Below the pieces are notes generated by a model. That model had not been told where the DNA came from. It worked only from the letters and a program-made list of their open reading frames with translations, and made no database searches. This document shows, one piece after another, positions 45,601 through 58,841 of a stretch of DNA of 64,000 nucleotides. Made by a program: the position numbers and the translations under genes. The first letter of the stretch is position 1. Every line of letters starts with the position of its first letter. Origin of the DNA: Cocos nucifera (lineage: Eukaryota; Streptophyta; Magnoliopsida; Arecales; Arecaceae); assembly GCA_006176705.1 (NCBI GenBank), contig QRFJ01002299.1:1-64000 (forward strand), written 5' to 3'.

Positions 45601-46809
45601 GAAAGAGAATGAGTCCAGTCCAACTGGACTCTTTAGTTTTTTTTTGGTCAAACCAAGATTGATAAATCCAATTAAATTAGATTGGTGCAACCTAATAAGA
45701 TTGGACCCAGCAATAGAAGCCCATTTAATCAGATTAAATCATATTTACTTTCTGATTTAAATTCAATCTATTAGGTCGCACACAAATCCATTAATCAATA
45801 CAAAATTGATATCTTTTGCAATGGCTTATCCCATAACCAATTAGACTCAATCTCAGCCTACATGCCTCAATCAAATTAGCAATTAGTCAATTCATAATTC
45901 GTAATTAATCCTTCTGCAATACTTCTAAGATAACATCAAATGCATTGACTGTTTGACCTAGAACGATTCATATCATTGTTCACCATCCGATCAATCGAAA
46001 TCTCTAATGTGTGTGACCCCATAGATTCAAAATCTAAACAGTGCATAGAACAATTTCTATACCAATCAAAATGACCATCTAGCAATGGTTCGCGACTCCG
46101 AATAGACTGATTAATATAAAGCAACATCTCGAACCATATGCGAATATGTGTTACCGGTATAATTATCCTTCGCTGAATGCTAAAGATAACTCATGATTTA
46201 ACTGCAAACCAAATAAGCATCCATATTATATTTCAAAAATATCAATCATCATCATGATTTATTGACCAAGATTCTTAAATGAAATTAATGAAATGCTTAT
46301 CTCCAAGCTCTTGAGCAGTCCAATTCCCTTGATCACACACACGACTTCAGCAAATACTTGACTGCTGCTAGAATCCTCTATCACTAATTAGAAATCAGTA
46401 GTCTGCAAACAAGTGAGTTCTTGAATGTCACCGTGGTGATCTCAAATCGGAGGACACGTATCCATATCCTATCGGCAGCAATCTGACAGCAGAAATACTC
46501 CGAAGGTGGTCAGATTTAGTGACATTATATCCTACACTCTCACCTGCATGTCATACCAGTATCTCCACACTCCTTGGTTAGGGACAATCAACCCATATGG
46601 CAACACAACCTATACTCGATAACATTATCATCCTAGGTAACAACCGTATCATTTGGTCGCACATATTTAAAGAAACTAAATGATAAATTTTTTCCTCTTT
46701 CTTTTTTATCAAATCTAAATAATCTAAGGACTTCATCACAACACAGGAGTTCAAAAAAATGTACACTTATGACGAAAAAGCCTAGAAAAATATTTTTATT
46801 CCCATTATT

Positions 46810-47990
46810 TATTGTGCAGTAAAATATGGTTGACATCGATGCCGCTGAGTTTGCGAGGATAAACAATATCGCCGATGAGACACTGTAAGATGAAGTTCCA
46901 TGATCGGAGATCGAGTGGCTCGTACGGAGAGATCTCCGATATCAAGTTAGTTCTGCTTCGCCAATAAAATGAAAGATACTCAGAAGAAAGTAGCAGAGAT
47001 GAGAGCTTAGAGAGAAAAACATATCTAGAGGATCCCTTACTTCGTGAACCCGTAACAGAATGAAAGTGATAGCATAACAGAATGTCAGTAGGCCCATTCG
47101 GGCCCTGAGAGTTTGTTATGAGAGTGGCTATCTGTTTATCGTGACTGTAGCGGTTTGGATCTATTGTGTTCGGACGTTCAAGACAAGACTTCTGCACCTA
47201 TTTAGCATTTGTGTGTGGGATGAAGAACTGTGAATTGGTTAGGCAACTTGGAGATCGACTTTTGATGGCAGATGCCAACCTGCAATTGGTTAAACATCTA
47301 TTAGGGAATACTACCTTTGCAGTTTTGAGGTTAGTTCGGCCATCTTCGAGTCGCCCGGGAACTGACAGAGGTACTCAGGTAGAGGCCAGAGAAACAGTAG
47401 AACTTTCAAAATGAAAATCTTAACCAGGCTTCTAAGGTTTCGACCAGTTGTAAGGATCCAATCATCGATTGGAAGCTGAACGAGTAATACATTTGAACCC
47501 AAACTTCTTGCTGGTGCCATTCGATTCGTTTCCAGAAAGTTCTAATGCTTTCTAAGTCGCCTGAGTTCGGTTGAAAAGAATAGCTGAAAGTCACTGTTGC
47601 GCGGTTAACTGCTATTGGTTCTGGATTAGGAGCTACTTGAATTGTCGATGAGATCCTCTTACTTATCTAGTTCTTCCGATCAATGCAAGATAACTTACTG
47701 TAATTGCAAAGATGAAGGAATTCGGCCGCGTCGAATCCTTTTGCTATTGAAGTTCGTCCAGGCCAGAATTTAGCATGCTTTAACAAGTTCTGTTTTAAGT
47801 TCATATTGGGGAAAGAGCTAGAAGTTCGCTGTGGTGGACAGGTTCTGAGGCCGAACTTTCCGAATCAGCGGGACTGAGAGTAATATGGTTGAAATCGATA
47901 TTTAACATCCATACTTCCAATAATATCATATAAAGGTCGTCATTCAAAGACTCGGTAGAATATCTTTTATTTAAATAATTAATCCCCACA
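46810..47990 (-). repeat. Tat LTR in the first duplicated block
   Basis: Error-rich version of the LTR at 56276-57453, from TATTGTGCAG to AATCCCCACA. About 60 bases of the adjoining internal sequence follow before the gap. The version at 56276 fits the family better. Confidence 0.75.
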
Positions 47991-48051
47991 CTTATCCCTA
48001 CTCCCGAGTTTGAAGTTCAATGGAGTACAGGATTCAACTACTGAAGTCCTT

Positions 48052-48076
48052 NNNNNNNNNNNNNNNNNNNNNNNNN
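48052..48076. other. assembly gap, 25 N
   Basis: Twenty-five N, a fixed placeholder size. Sequence on the two sides is unrelated. Confidence 0.99.
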
Positions 48077-48900
48077 GGGATGGAAAAAATAAAAAAAAAG
48101 TAGGAAAAGCATAGGAAAAATCAACAAAACTAGAGCAAATCTATATTATATATATTAAAATAAAAATTTTATCCTCCAACCATCATATGTTGTAATACAT
48201 ATGCCTCCATCTACCACATATTTCAAACTATCGTTTAAATTTTTCTATTCAACCGCTCTAAGTCTTCCAATCAGTTGAGAGTCCTGAGTACGAAAAAAAT
48301 AGAAAAAATATAAAAAAATATAAAAATTAAATAATTATATAATTAATAAAATAATATTAAAATATTATACATATTTTAAATAAAAGCTGTATCCTACATG
48401 CTAGTGAATCATGACCATCGTGCAATATATGGATGGCTGTGATTATGGAACCAAACTGTCAAGTTTGATCGCTTGAGAGGGTTCGAACTCCGGTGTACAA
48501 TCCTGTTGTCTTCATGCAAGAGGTGAAGAGTTCAGGCGGCTTGAAAGTTGTGGCAGTAAGGGCCAAATTTTCTTGAGGGCAGTAAGGCAAGGCTGTTTGG
48601 AGTAGCGCAAAACTAAGCATCGAACAAAGTGCTCCCACTGTTTGAGCAAGATGCCACCGAAATTAACAAGAGAGTTAGTCGAGCATGATCCATCAAGGGA
48701 GACTCTCCTGTATTCAGTATTGCTCATTCCAAGAACGGCAAGGGACGACCATAACTAGCTCGTTCCAAGTCGTCTTGCTATCAACCGTTTTTTCCAACAA
48801 TCATGTAATCTACTGAACAATTCTAGCCACATGAAAATATCAGTTTTTTTTTCCTAAAAAAGTTTATGAAATAGATAGACAAGTCCTCCTAAGTTGATCA
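48077..48900. other. unassigned sequence right of the gap
   Basis: AT-rich, no recognised gene. A minus-strand open stretch at 48512-48727 has no recognisable domain. Confidence 0.45.
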
Positions 48901-48901
48901 A

Positions 48902-48914
48902 GCGCGCGCGCGCG

Positions 48915-48959
<45 letters not shown>
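48902..48959 (+). repeat. compound microsatellite (GC)n(AC)n(A)36
   Basis: Alternating GC, then AC, then 36 uninterrupted A. The poly-A could be the tail of a retroposed sequence lying to the left, but I see no coding sequence to support that. Confidence 0.9.
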
Positions 48960-48960
<1 letters not shown>

Positions 48961-49254
48961 CCAAGTTGACTGTACATATCCATCACATCCAAATAATAAG
49001 TTTGGAATATAAAACCACCATCCCGAAGGACATATATTTGATATAAATCAGCTAGATATGGCGTTGGGGGGCATGAGACACCTCAAAATTGATCCGATCA
49101 ACATTGCACAATCGATTAATCGGAGTTTGATATAAATCAATCATGAAGCCTTTGTTTCAATCAATCAGCATATTAATGATCAAATTATCAACTACAAATG
49201 AAGAAAGCCCAAGATGGGGGTCTCAACGATGAGCAATATATGCATTTGCATGCA

Positions 49255-49504
49255 TTGATGTGGACTACAAGAGGAATCTGATCGTGCAAGAAATATTTTG
49301 GAGGCAAAGTTTGAGAGTTACGTGGCTAAGGGAGGGAGATGCAAATACTATTTTCTTTCACAAAATCACCATGCTTTGACGAAGAAGAAGCAGAATACAC
49401 TTTCTTAAGAATGATCATGGAGCTAGAATCGATGATGGTGAGAAAATTCGGGCCATGCTCTTGCATTATTTCCAGCAAAGATGGCAAATAGATCAATACC
49501 TTCA
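49255..49504 (+). pseudogene. LINE fragment (linker before reverse transcriptase)
   Basis: Plus-strand translation gives FWRQSLRVTWLREGDANTIF and FHK, followed after one stop by RRRSRIHFLKNDHGARIDDG and KIRAMLLHYFQQRW. This matches the conserved W-R-Q-K-S-R...W-L-x-E-G-D-x-N-T-x-F-F-H block that plant L1-type LINEs carry between endonuclease and reverse transcriptase. It is cut off abruptly at 49504, where the second duplicated block starts. Confidence 0.75.
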
Positions 49505-51489
49505 AGATCTAAGCCCCTAGTCTCCCCTTCCTCTCTTTCTCCCTTGTATCGTTCCTCTAGCATGCAAAAGAACAACCAAAAGAGAGCCACTTGGGTCTCT
49601 TCTTTTTCACTTGTCCCATCTAACATTGGTGGATATCGGCTGACCTCGTCACTAACTTCTTCATACTGGCTACCAACCAGGGAACTCAATTTTACATGTA
49701 CAAAACCCTAGACCTATCCCAGTACTTGGTATCTTGCTTGTATGATCCAGGACCATCCAGATCAGCCAATACCAACTGAAATATTGACCCATGGTTAGCA
49801 TTGATGTCTTTAATGAATATGAAAAATATTTTTATGCTTCCTTGGAGATATTAGTCATCATCCTACTTCCTCTAAACAATTCAATTTGAAATATATTTTG
49901 TTCCTTGAGATGATAGTATTTTGTCTAAACAAGGATCTGACTATTGTGTGTGAGTGGCATGCAAGGTTAGCATCGGGGGCATCTATCTCTATCATGCTAT
50001 GGTAGTGTTTGATATCCTGGGAATGCATCAATGTTGGGGTAGGACAAGTGCTAGCACACAACAAAAATTGTGATAGTGCCATGTGCCATAAAGCATAGGC
50101 ACGATACATATCATGCATGCTATGCATACCAAGTATCATATAAATCCCTATGTCTGTGTCATCCATTCAACTAATGAACCCATCAGAAAAGTCCAAAATT
50201 GTGACTCTCCCTGATGGCATTATTAAATCAGCTACAAGTTGTTAATTGAGGTCAATATTCTGTAGCAGCTTGACAACAGACTTGAGGTTCAATTGACTCA
50301 AAATCTGCTCATGATTACAAACAACACTACTATTGGGCATAATGGGCATTAGAATGTCCCAACTGCATCCTAACAGGTGTTAGTGTACAGTTATTAGAAA
50401 AAGGAACAGATAAGGTGAAGCATTATTTGCAGTTATCACTATTCCATTCAAGTTTGAAGCACAGGCATCCAGCATCCAAGAGCAGGTTAGATTCATTCAT
50501 TACTGGAAAATTTTGCTGCTGCCAAACAAGTAGTAAATGTTCAAAATCCTTTAATAATATTCTTCCTTAGTGGTAGAAAAGTATGAGATGCAACTATGAG
50601 GCAAGTCCAGCCCTTTCTGTTGCTTTTTTCCTTCCTGAGCTCCCACATACCAACCCTATTCCTAAAACAAGTTAAATCCTAAACCCAATTACATGAAACA
50701 CCTGATATGAGTTTTGAAGCTGAGTTACAGCAAAACTAAGGCTGAGACCATGTTTGTCCATTTCACAGCAAGGATCTAAGACACGGTCTCATCCCGTAAC
50801 AGATTGCATTGGCAGATAATCAGCTCAGTGAATGTCCTCAATACCCCACATCCTATTGAACTAGGTGATGTCTGGTCTATATTGTTTGGTCCCAACCAGT
50901 ATCAAGTGATAAAAGCTGGCACATACAGGTTATGCCTGGTCTTGATGGACATCAAGGCAAAAAGAGCAGATTCCATGCTGTTTTTTCTTTGCTTTGTGGC
51001 TGCTAGGTGATTTGAATTGGAGAATTCCTATAACATACTGGAAGCTCTACCTAATACATATTTTTATTTTTATTTAATTATCTTAACTTTTAGATCAAAT
51101 AATTATTCAAATAAAATAAAGATTACTGCAGGGAAAAGAATGGTGGCTTTTCTGTATGCACATGCTATTGCTGGAATTGCATTATTTTTGGGTTCCATAG
51201 TTCCATAGCAACCCAACCTTTGTTTGAGAAAGGTACTCTTTGCGAGGGATATCTACCAAATATGTAGTACCCATGAGGGATATCTATTAAATATGTAGCA
51301 ACCATGTTTGGGATTTTTCTGAAATTCCAATTAATTTTGAATAAAAAATAATAAAATAGTGAACATTTTAATTTAATCAAAAAGGAAAGGAATAGTTACA
51401 GATAATCTATTAAACCTGTTCTCCCAGTAGTTAGCATGCATTTCATGCAATTATCCAAATTACTCTGCTATTTTATAATATTTTAAATA

Positions 51490-51995
51490 CAAATATTAAC
51501 TATGCAGGAATTCCAGTCGCCTGCCTTTTTATTCATTAAACTTGCTTGCTTGCTCGCCTAGGCCTTTGATGGCCTCATGTGTGTCACATGAGGGGGCCAT
51601 GAGCCTTCATCGTTCGCCTCCCTGCAGTGGGTCGAAAGGTCAATAAATACAAATATTAACTATGCAGGAATTCCAGTCGCCTGCCTTTTTATTCATTAAC
51701 CTTGCTTGCTGACCTAGGCCTTTTTATTCATTAACCTTGCTTGCTGGCCTAGGCCTTTGATGGCCTCATGTGTGTCACATGAGGGGGCCATGATCCTTCA
51801 TCATTCACCTCCCCTGCAGCAGGTCGAAAGGTCAATAAATACAAATATTAACTATGCAGGAATTCCGGTCGCCTGCCTTTTTATTCATTAACCTTGCTTG
51901 CAGGCCTACGCCTTTGATGGCTTCATGTGTGTCACATGATGGGGCCATGACCCTTCACCATTCGCCTCCCCCGCAGCGGGTCGAAAGGTCAATAA
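51490..51995 (+). repeat. 160-base tandem repeats, second copy
   Basis: Three units. TTCCRGTCGC starts at 51511, 51671 and 51863; the last interval is 192 because a CTAGGCCTTTTTATTCATTA-type piece of 32 bases is duplicated within the second unit. Each unit contains the palindrome CATGTGTGTCACATG-like core near CTCATGTGTGTCACATGAGG. Confidence 0.85.
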
Positions 51996-51999
51996 AAAG

Positions 52000-54900
52000 G
52001 TGCATAAGAAATAAAGTAAGATGGATTAAAACCCAATAAAATTCCGATGTTGTCCGGTAGGAATAAAAGGCTCAAAATTTGCTAACAATATCCTTCGTTG
52101 CTAGTAGGGAAGTTTGACATGCCGTGGTGAAGTGGGATGATCCCTATTTGTAGCTCTTCTCCTTTCCTAGCTCCCACATTAGAAACAAACAGTTAGCAAA
52201 GATTTGGAACTTAACAGACCCATCTAACTATAACTTCTTTCTAATAAATAATGGCCTAGTTTAAAAATTAGAAAAAAGCAAAATAGGGTTACACTTATTA
52301 ACTACTAAACTTATTTAAAAGAAACTCCTACTAAAAGAAACTCAGATTGGGACGGAGTTCATTTTGCTGATCTCCTGTAAATTTGGCATCTATTACTAGC
52401 TCATTTCCGATTAGTAGGCCCTAACTATAAATATTTTAATATCATCTTCCTATGTCATTACATCATTACTCCAAGATGGTCAACTGTATTGCTATTTAAG
52501 CTAGCTAATCTGTTCTACAGCTAGTTGACTCAGCAAGCCTCCTAATCCTACTGCTAGACTTCCTTGCTAGCCTCATTAACCGAGTTTCTACCCCATGAAT
52601 GCCATGATTTCAGATGCCCACTAAACCATTAGCATGATCGCTCAAGGCTTTTTGCAGTGATGTGACTCCATTTGCGGTAACATTTATCAAGTTGCCTTTA
52701 CCCCATTTGTCATTTTCAAGTTTACCACTTCCACTTTATGTCACTTTTTTGGTGCCATCTGAGTATCTCTACTTAACTCTTCATCAGCTTGGCATCTTCC
52801 TCAAATTTCAAGTTATTGGGTACTATAGCTTATCCTTTTCCTTATATTCCCACCTTTTTGAGCATCAACTTATCATGTAGAATATGGACATTCCACAACC
52901 AGTTGTACATAATACCCATGTAATCCTTCTTCTTCACATATCTGCTACTTGTTACATGTTTTGCTTGTCTTTCTCATGGTAAACAGTACACCTATGGACC
53001 ACATTGAATCTAAGTGCAGGAAGGGTGTGTTTTTTACTGCATAGTACTCTGCCATGGTGCATACACCAAAGCTTGCTTTTACTATGTCTTCCCCTAATAC
53101 ACTTACATGAATTTGTAGAAGATTCCTACTCCATGCGTGGTCCTTGTATGGTGGCATTGTCAATGCATACAATTTTTTTAAATCCAATTATTGACTTCAT
53201 AAACTCGAAAGAATAGCATCACTATAACTTTTGCTCGTCACTCAGGTTTCATTTTACTAGAACATTGACGTGCAAAGTTGCAAACTAGCAAAAAGGAAAT
53301 CGGGTGGTTTTTAAGACATTTCCTCATTAACATTATGAGCAAAATGTAGCTTAATAATAAGAAATTAACTAAAAAAAGCATAAAAATTGATAGTAATCCA
53401 GCAAAAACTTGCACTTCTCATAATGAACTCCCAACTTCATTGAAGAACGACCAAATTTGACTTATGGTAGTTTAGCCCAACTACCATACATTTAAACAAA
53501 AAAAATAAGCATGAAAACATTGTATATGGACTTCTTGAGCAAATTGCAAACTTGTCAAATTTACATGCTTCTCAGGGAGAAGGTGTAACTTTATCAAATT
53601 TAACATACCAATAGTATAAGGCCACCGAAACAAAAGCATCCAGTCATTGACAAACTTAAAAATCTAAGATCCCTGCCAGCCTGCATAGAGAAAAAAAAGT
53701 ACAAGTATTAAATGTAAATATAAGCAAACTACTTGGATCAAAGGAGGATGAAGAAAGGCCTTATATATAGTGTCAAATTCATAGAAAACAGATAAGTGAG
53801 TTTGTTTAGCATGTCATTTGTCTGTAAGCAAAACGATAGGCTGCCAGGTGGCTAAACCTCTTTCAACCAAATGGATCTTGCATATTACTAATTAATTTTT
53901 AAGTTCTTATCACTAAAAGTAATTAAAACTATTTTAGAATCACTGAAACATTATAAGTAGTTGACACTTGTCATGGCTGCTATGTCATTGCTATAAAATG
54001 CCGGGACACTAAATCATATAATGAGTCCTCCAATAAGCCATGTTTTCATTATATAATAACTTGCAATCATATAAATACAAATCAACAAGCATGGAACCAG
54101 TTAATCTTGATGGTCCCAATGGGACAAGTATCTGGCCACCCGGATAATTAAAAAAAATGATTTGCTTGACCTGAAATGAAAGGAAGTGTCATATTAAGCC
54201 AGAAATGTGAGTAATTGTACATAGGCAACAATAGATTTGTATATTCCTGTGAATTGTGATAAATAAGTACAGATCAAAGTTCAAGAAAATATGTCACAAA
54301 GTGTTTAAAAAAAATATATAGAAAGAAAACCATGTGTCCTCCCCCAAGGAGGGAGATCCAGAGACCGGGTGTTACACAATTCTCTACAAACTATATGACA
54401 CTTGATAGCCTTCTTGACAAGAAAATAGGCCTGCCTCAGATGGTTGTCAGCACTGAGTGATAGGAGAGCAGATATACGAAGGCCAGCATTGAGGAGAGTA
54501 TTGTCGAGAACTTAGTGATAAGGCAGAAATTCTGGTAGGGGTCGAGAAGATAATAAAGGTTACCAAGCCTTTATATGAAGTGCTTCGAGTCATGGATAGC
54601 GAGAGATACCCCTAAATGGGCTTCTTATATCACATGATGGAGAGGGAGGAAGATAGATCTAAAACATGCCCAGTAGATCAGTAGATCAGTTTCATGAAGT
54701 GATGGTGGGACTACTAGATAGGTAAGGACTTGCATCTAGCAAGTAAGCAAGAAACTAAGAACACTGAAAATTTGACTGCTCTTAAACAATTACAAAATCT
54801 ATTTGTAGCTTACCATCTGAACCTGAGGTTTCAGTAAACCACACCTTTGATAGACATGGACGAGGATAGAGTCTGATCCAAATATTGCAGCTATATGTCT

Positions 54901-56275
54901 AAAAGAGGGAGGTAAGGTTAAGTAGCATATTTTTGTTTAGGGAGGGCAACGTAGATCAACTATCTCAAGGCATGAGGATTCTCATGCAAAAAAATAAAAA
55001 ATAATGGTGTGGGCGTGGGGTGTCTTGGCACAAGAAAGAGAGAGAGTCCCAGTCCAACTGGACTCTTTAGTTTTTTTTGGTCAAACCAAGATTTTAAATC
55101 CAATTAAATTAGGATTGGTGCAACCTAATTAAGGATGGACCCAGTCCAACTAGAAGCCCATTTAAATCAGATTAAATCATATTTATTTCTGATTTAAATT
55201 CTAATCTAATTAGGTGCACACAAATCCTAATTCAATACAAAATTGATATCTTTTGCAATTGGCTTATCCCATAAGCCAATTAGACTCAATCTCAGCCCTA
55301 ATGCTCAATCAAATTGAGCCAATTAGCAATTCAATTGCTAATTAATCCTCTTGCAATACTTGTACTAGATTAAACATCAATCGCATTGACTGTTTGATCC
55401 TAGAACGATTCATAATCATTGTTCAACCATCCGATCAGATCGAAATCTCTAATGTGTGTGACCCCCATAGATTCAAATCTAAACCAGTAGCATAAGAACA
55501 AATTTCTATACCAATCAAAATGACCATCTAGCAATGGTATCCGACGTCCGAATAGACTGAATGTATATAAAGCAACATTCTAGAACCTATGCGAATATGG
55601 TTACCGTATAATTCATCCTTGTCCCTGAATGCTTAAAAGATAACTCATGATTTAACTGCAAACCTAAATAAGTCATCCATATTATATTTCAAAATATCAA
55701 ATCATCACATGGATTATCTTGACCAAGATTTTGCTAAATTGAAATACAGTGATGCATTATCTCCAAGCTCTTGGAGCAGTCAATTCCATCTTGATCACAC
55801 ACCGACTTCACAAGTACTTGACTGTGCTTAGAATCCTTCCATCACTGAATTAGAAATTCAGGTAGTCTGGCATCAAAGCATAGTGAGTTGCTTGCAAGTC
55901 ACCGTGGTGATCTCAAATCGGAGGGACACGTATATCCATATCCTATCGGAGCAATTCTTGACAGCAGAATACTCCGAAGGTGGTCAGATTTAGTGACGAT
56001 ATATCCCTACATCTCACCTGCATGTCATACCAGTATCTCCACACTCCTTGGTTAAGAGGACAATCAACCCATATGGCAAACAACAACCTATACTCGATAA
56101 ACATTATCATCCTAGGTAACAACGTATCATTTGGTCGCGAACATATTTAAGAACTAAATGATAAATCCTCTCTTTATCAAATCTAAATAATCCTAAGGAC
56201 TTCATCACAACACAGGAGTTCAAAAAAAATGTACACTTATGATGAAAAAGCTAGAATAAATATTTTATTCATTAT
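52000..56275. other. AT-rich spacer within the second block
   Basis: No supported gene. From about 55020 to 56275 the style (CCAACTGGACTC, AACGATTCAT, ACCATCCGATC words) recalls a copia LTR similar in kind to 3408-5703, interrupted at 56276 by the Tat LTR; this is a weak resemblance only. Confidence 0.4.
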
Positions 56276-57453
56276 TATTGGTGCAGAAAATAGTTTGACA
56301 TCGAAGCACGCTGGAGTTGGAGAAAACAAAGTCGCCGATGAGACCTGTAAGATGAAGTCCAGATCGGAGATGAGTGGCTCTAACAAGATCCTCCGATGAT
56401 CAAGTTAGTTCTCCGACCAATAGAAATGGAGTACTCAGAAGAAAGTAAGCAGAGATGAGAGCTTAGAGAGAAAAACATATCTAGAGGATCCCTTATATAG
56501 GTGGAACCCGTAACAGAATGAAAGTGATAGCCATAACAGAATGTCAGTAGGCCATTCGGGCCACGTGGAGTTTGTTATGGAGAGTGGGCTATCGTTTATC
56601 GTGACTTGTAGGCGGTTGGATTCTATTTGTTGGAGTTCAGACAAGACTTCTGCACCTATTAGCAAGTTGTGTGTTGGGATGAAGAACTTGAAGTTGGGTA
56701 GGCCAAACTTGGAGATCGACTTTTGAGTGGCAGATGACGAACCTGCAATTGGTTAAAATCTATTAGTACTACCTTTGACAGTTTTGAGGAGTTCGGCCAT
56801 CTTCGAGGTCGGCCAGGGACTGACAGAGGTACTCAGGCTAGAGGCCAGAGAGAACAGTAGAACTTTCAATGAAAATCATTACCAGGCTTTCTGAAGGAGT
56901 TCGACCGAGTTGGTAGGGATCCAAGATCGATTGGAAGCTGAAACGAGTAAACATTTGAAGCCCAAGACTTCTTGCTGGTGCCATTCGATCTGTTTCCAGA
57001 AGTTCTAATGCTTTCAAGGTCGGCCTGAAGTTCGGGTTGAAAGAATACTGAAGTTCACTGTTTGCGGGGTAACTGCTATTGGTTCTGGATTAGGAGTCTG
57101 ACTTGAATTGTCGATGAGATCCTTTTACTATCTAGGTTCGTCCGATCAATGCAAGATAACTTGACCTGTAATTGTCAAAAAGGAATGAAGGAATTCGGCC
57201 GCTTTCGAAGTCCTTTTGCTATTGAAGTTCGTCCGGCCAGAATTTAGCATGCTTTTAACAAGTTCTGTAGTCATATGGAAAGAGCTAGAAGTTCGCTTGG
57301 TGGACAGGGTCTGGAGGCCGAACTTTCCGAATCGAGCTGGGACTGGAGAGTAATATGGTTGAAATTCGGATATTAACATCACTACTCCAAATAATATCAT
57401 ATTAAGGTCGGTCAATTCACTAGACTTCGGTAGAATATATTTTATCCCCAACA
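56276..57453 (-). repeat. 3' LTR of element 3
   Basis: TATTGGTGCAGAAAA to TTTATCCCCAACA, 1178 bases. The next bases (CTTATCCTCCTACTCCCGAG) parallel the polypurine side of element 1, so this is a 3' LTR in minus orientation. A minus-strand TATATAAGG is at 56491-56499. Confidence 0.8.
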
Positions 57454-57763
57454 CTTATCCTCCTACTCCCGAGTTTGAAGTTCGAATGGAGTACAAGGAT
57501 TTCAACTACCGAAGTCCTTTTCAGGTTTCCCTCTCGATTGGTGAAATTTTTTTGGCATATTCAAACTAGTGTCGAAGCTTCCTTAATATTGAATGACCCA
57601 AAAAGATGTTTGTTTTCGAAATTCCCTCTAATGCCGAGCTCTAGGTACGACGCCATAACTGCTTCGTCAGATGTCAATCATGGGTATGATAACTAGAACA
57701 TGCGACAGGTCAGGACTGGACGAAGAGGATCTACAATTATAACCACTTCTGACTTTCTCTGAC

Positions 57764-57771
57764 TATTTAAA
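57764..57771 (+). promoter_or_regulatory. TATA-like box ahead of the antisense gene
   Basis: TATTTAAA on the plus strand, about 265 bases before the first ATG of the antisense coding region, with pyrimidine-rich sequence between. It would serve an independent antisense transcript; no experimental support. Confidence 0.35.
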
Positions 57772-58774
57772 CACCATCTCCTCCGATTTTCTATCTCCGT
57801 CTGGTTTTTCCTTCTTTCTACATTCTTCGCCTTCCTCAAGCCTGAGTGTTCTGCTCCATCTTCCCTATGGTCATCCTAACCCTTTACTTGCACTTCTTTG
57901 TTTGTCCTCTTGGTTTCTAGCATTAGAAACTTCTTAGAAAGAGATCTGCAATTTTCTTCTCGTTTATTCCGTCCGCCTGTTATTTTCGGCTTGATTTTAG
58001 GGGATTTTTTGGACTTTGTTAGATCCAAAATGTCTTATGATGTTTCCTACTTGACTGGTTCTAAGAGCCCATCCGGCCCGACCTCCCAAATCCCCAATTT
58101 TAGGAAAGAAACAGAGCTTAGGGATGCACCTCATTCAAACTTTATACCCAAAACTATTACTTGTTCTGTCTCCCAAAGACCTGCCCCTAATCAAAATCCA
58201 ATACGAGATTCCTTCTAAAGACGAACTGGAGCTTCCCGGACCGAGCAGCCGAGCTTGTGCCCCTCCCCCAGGTCGCTTTTATTTATATTTAGAGGTCTTT
58301 CATGCCAGATTAAGACTTCCTCTTTTCCCTTTTGTAGTAGCACTTTTCCACTTTTTAAACATTTCCTTAGCCTCTATGGTGTCGAACTCCTTTAGATTTA
58401 TCATAGGGTTCCTCTCTCTTTGTATCTCAACCAAAGTTCATCCTACCATTTCCTTATTCTGCAACTACTTTACCATCAAATGCCATTCTACCACCAAAGA
58501 TTGGTGGTATCTCTCCCCCCAGTTTGGCAAGAAGGGACTACTGTCTTCCATTCATAATTGAAAGGAAATTTTTTTCTTCATATCTTGTCCGACCTTAGAA
58601 ATAGGGCTTCCTCCTTAGGGGCACCTAAAAGATTCAGTCCACCGAGCTCCCGGGTTAGAAAGGTCGACCTTGATTCTGTCAATAGGTTAAAAGATTACAA
58701 GATTCTTTTATTGTCCGAACTCGTTAACAAACAGATTCTGTTCAACCTCGATTTAAGCCCGCTCAACCCCAGAG

Positions 58775-58841
58775 GTACTTATATTCATCTTCTTTTATTC
58801 TCCTTATTTTTCATCTAACCCCAGCTTCTTTGTTATTGCAG
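58775..58841 (+). other. predicted intron 1 of the antisense gene
   Basis: GTACTT...TTATTGCAG, 67 bases, pyrimidine-rich near the acceptor. Removal joins NPR with EMTPKEVEML in frame. Confidence 0.55.

Larger units (their letters stand above)
40175..48051 (+). repeat. first copy of an approximately 8 kb direct duplication
   Basis: From AGATCTAAGCCCC to the N gap, this copy follows 49505-57519 step by step: the 160-base repeats, the AT-rich spacer and most of a Tat LTR. Differences are mainly single-base insertions and deletions. It ends exactly at the gap, in the middle of Tat-related sequence. I read it as an assembly product, not a biological duplication. Open frames within it are chance or shifted copies of those in the second block. 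Confidence 0.9.
49505..57519 (+). repeat. second copy of the approximately 8 kb direct duplication
   Basis: Starts AGATCTAAGCCCC directly after the LINE fragment and runs through the 160-base repeats, spacer and the LTR at 56276. It continues into element 3 past the point where the first copy stops, so this copy is better anchored on its right. Confidence 0.9.

Noticed and set aside
48926..48959. Poly-A run as the tail of a LINE or processed pseudogene
   Set aside because: The LINE fragment is to the right in plus orientation, so the tail is on the wrong side, and no coding sequence precedes the run.
51490..51995. CRISPR-like array of regular repeats
   Set aside because: Repeats are direct and contiguous without spacers, in a plant genome.
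40175..57519. Recent segmental duplication
   Set aside because: Indel-dominated differences and the end at an N gap fit an assembly artefact better; kept as a finding.
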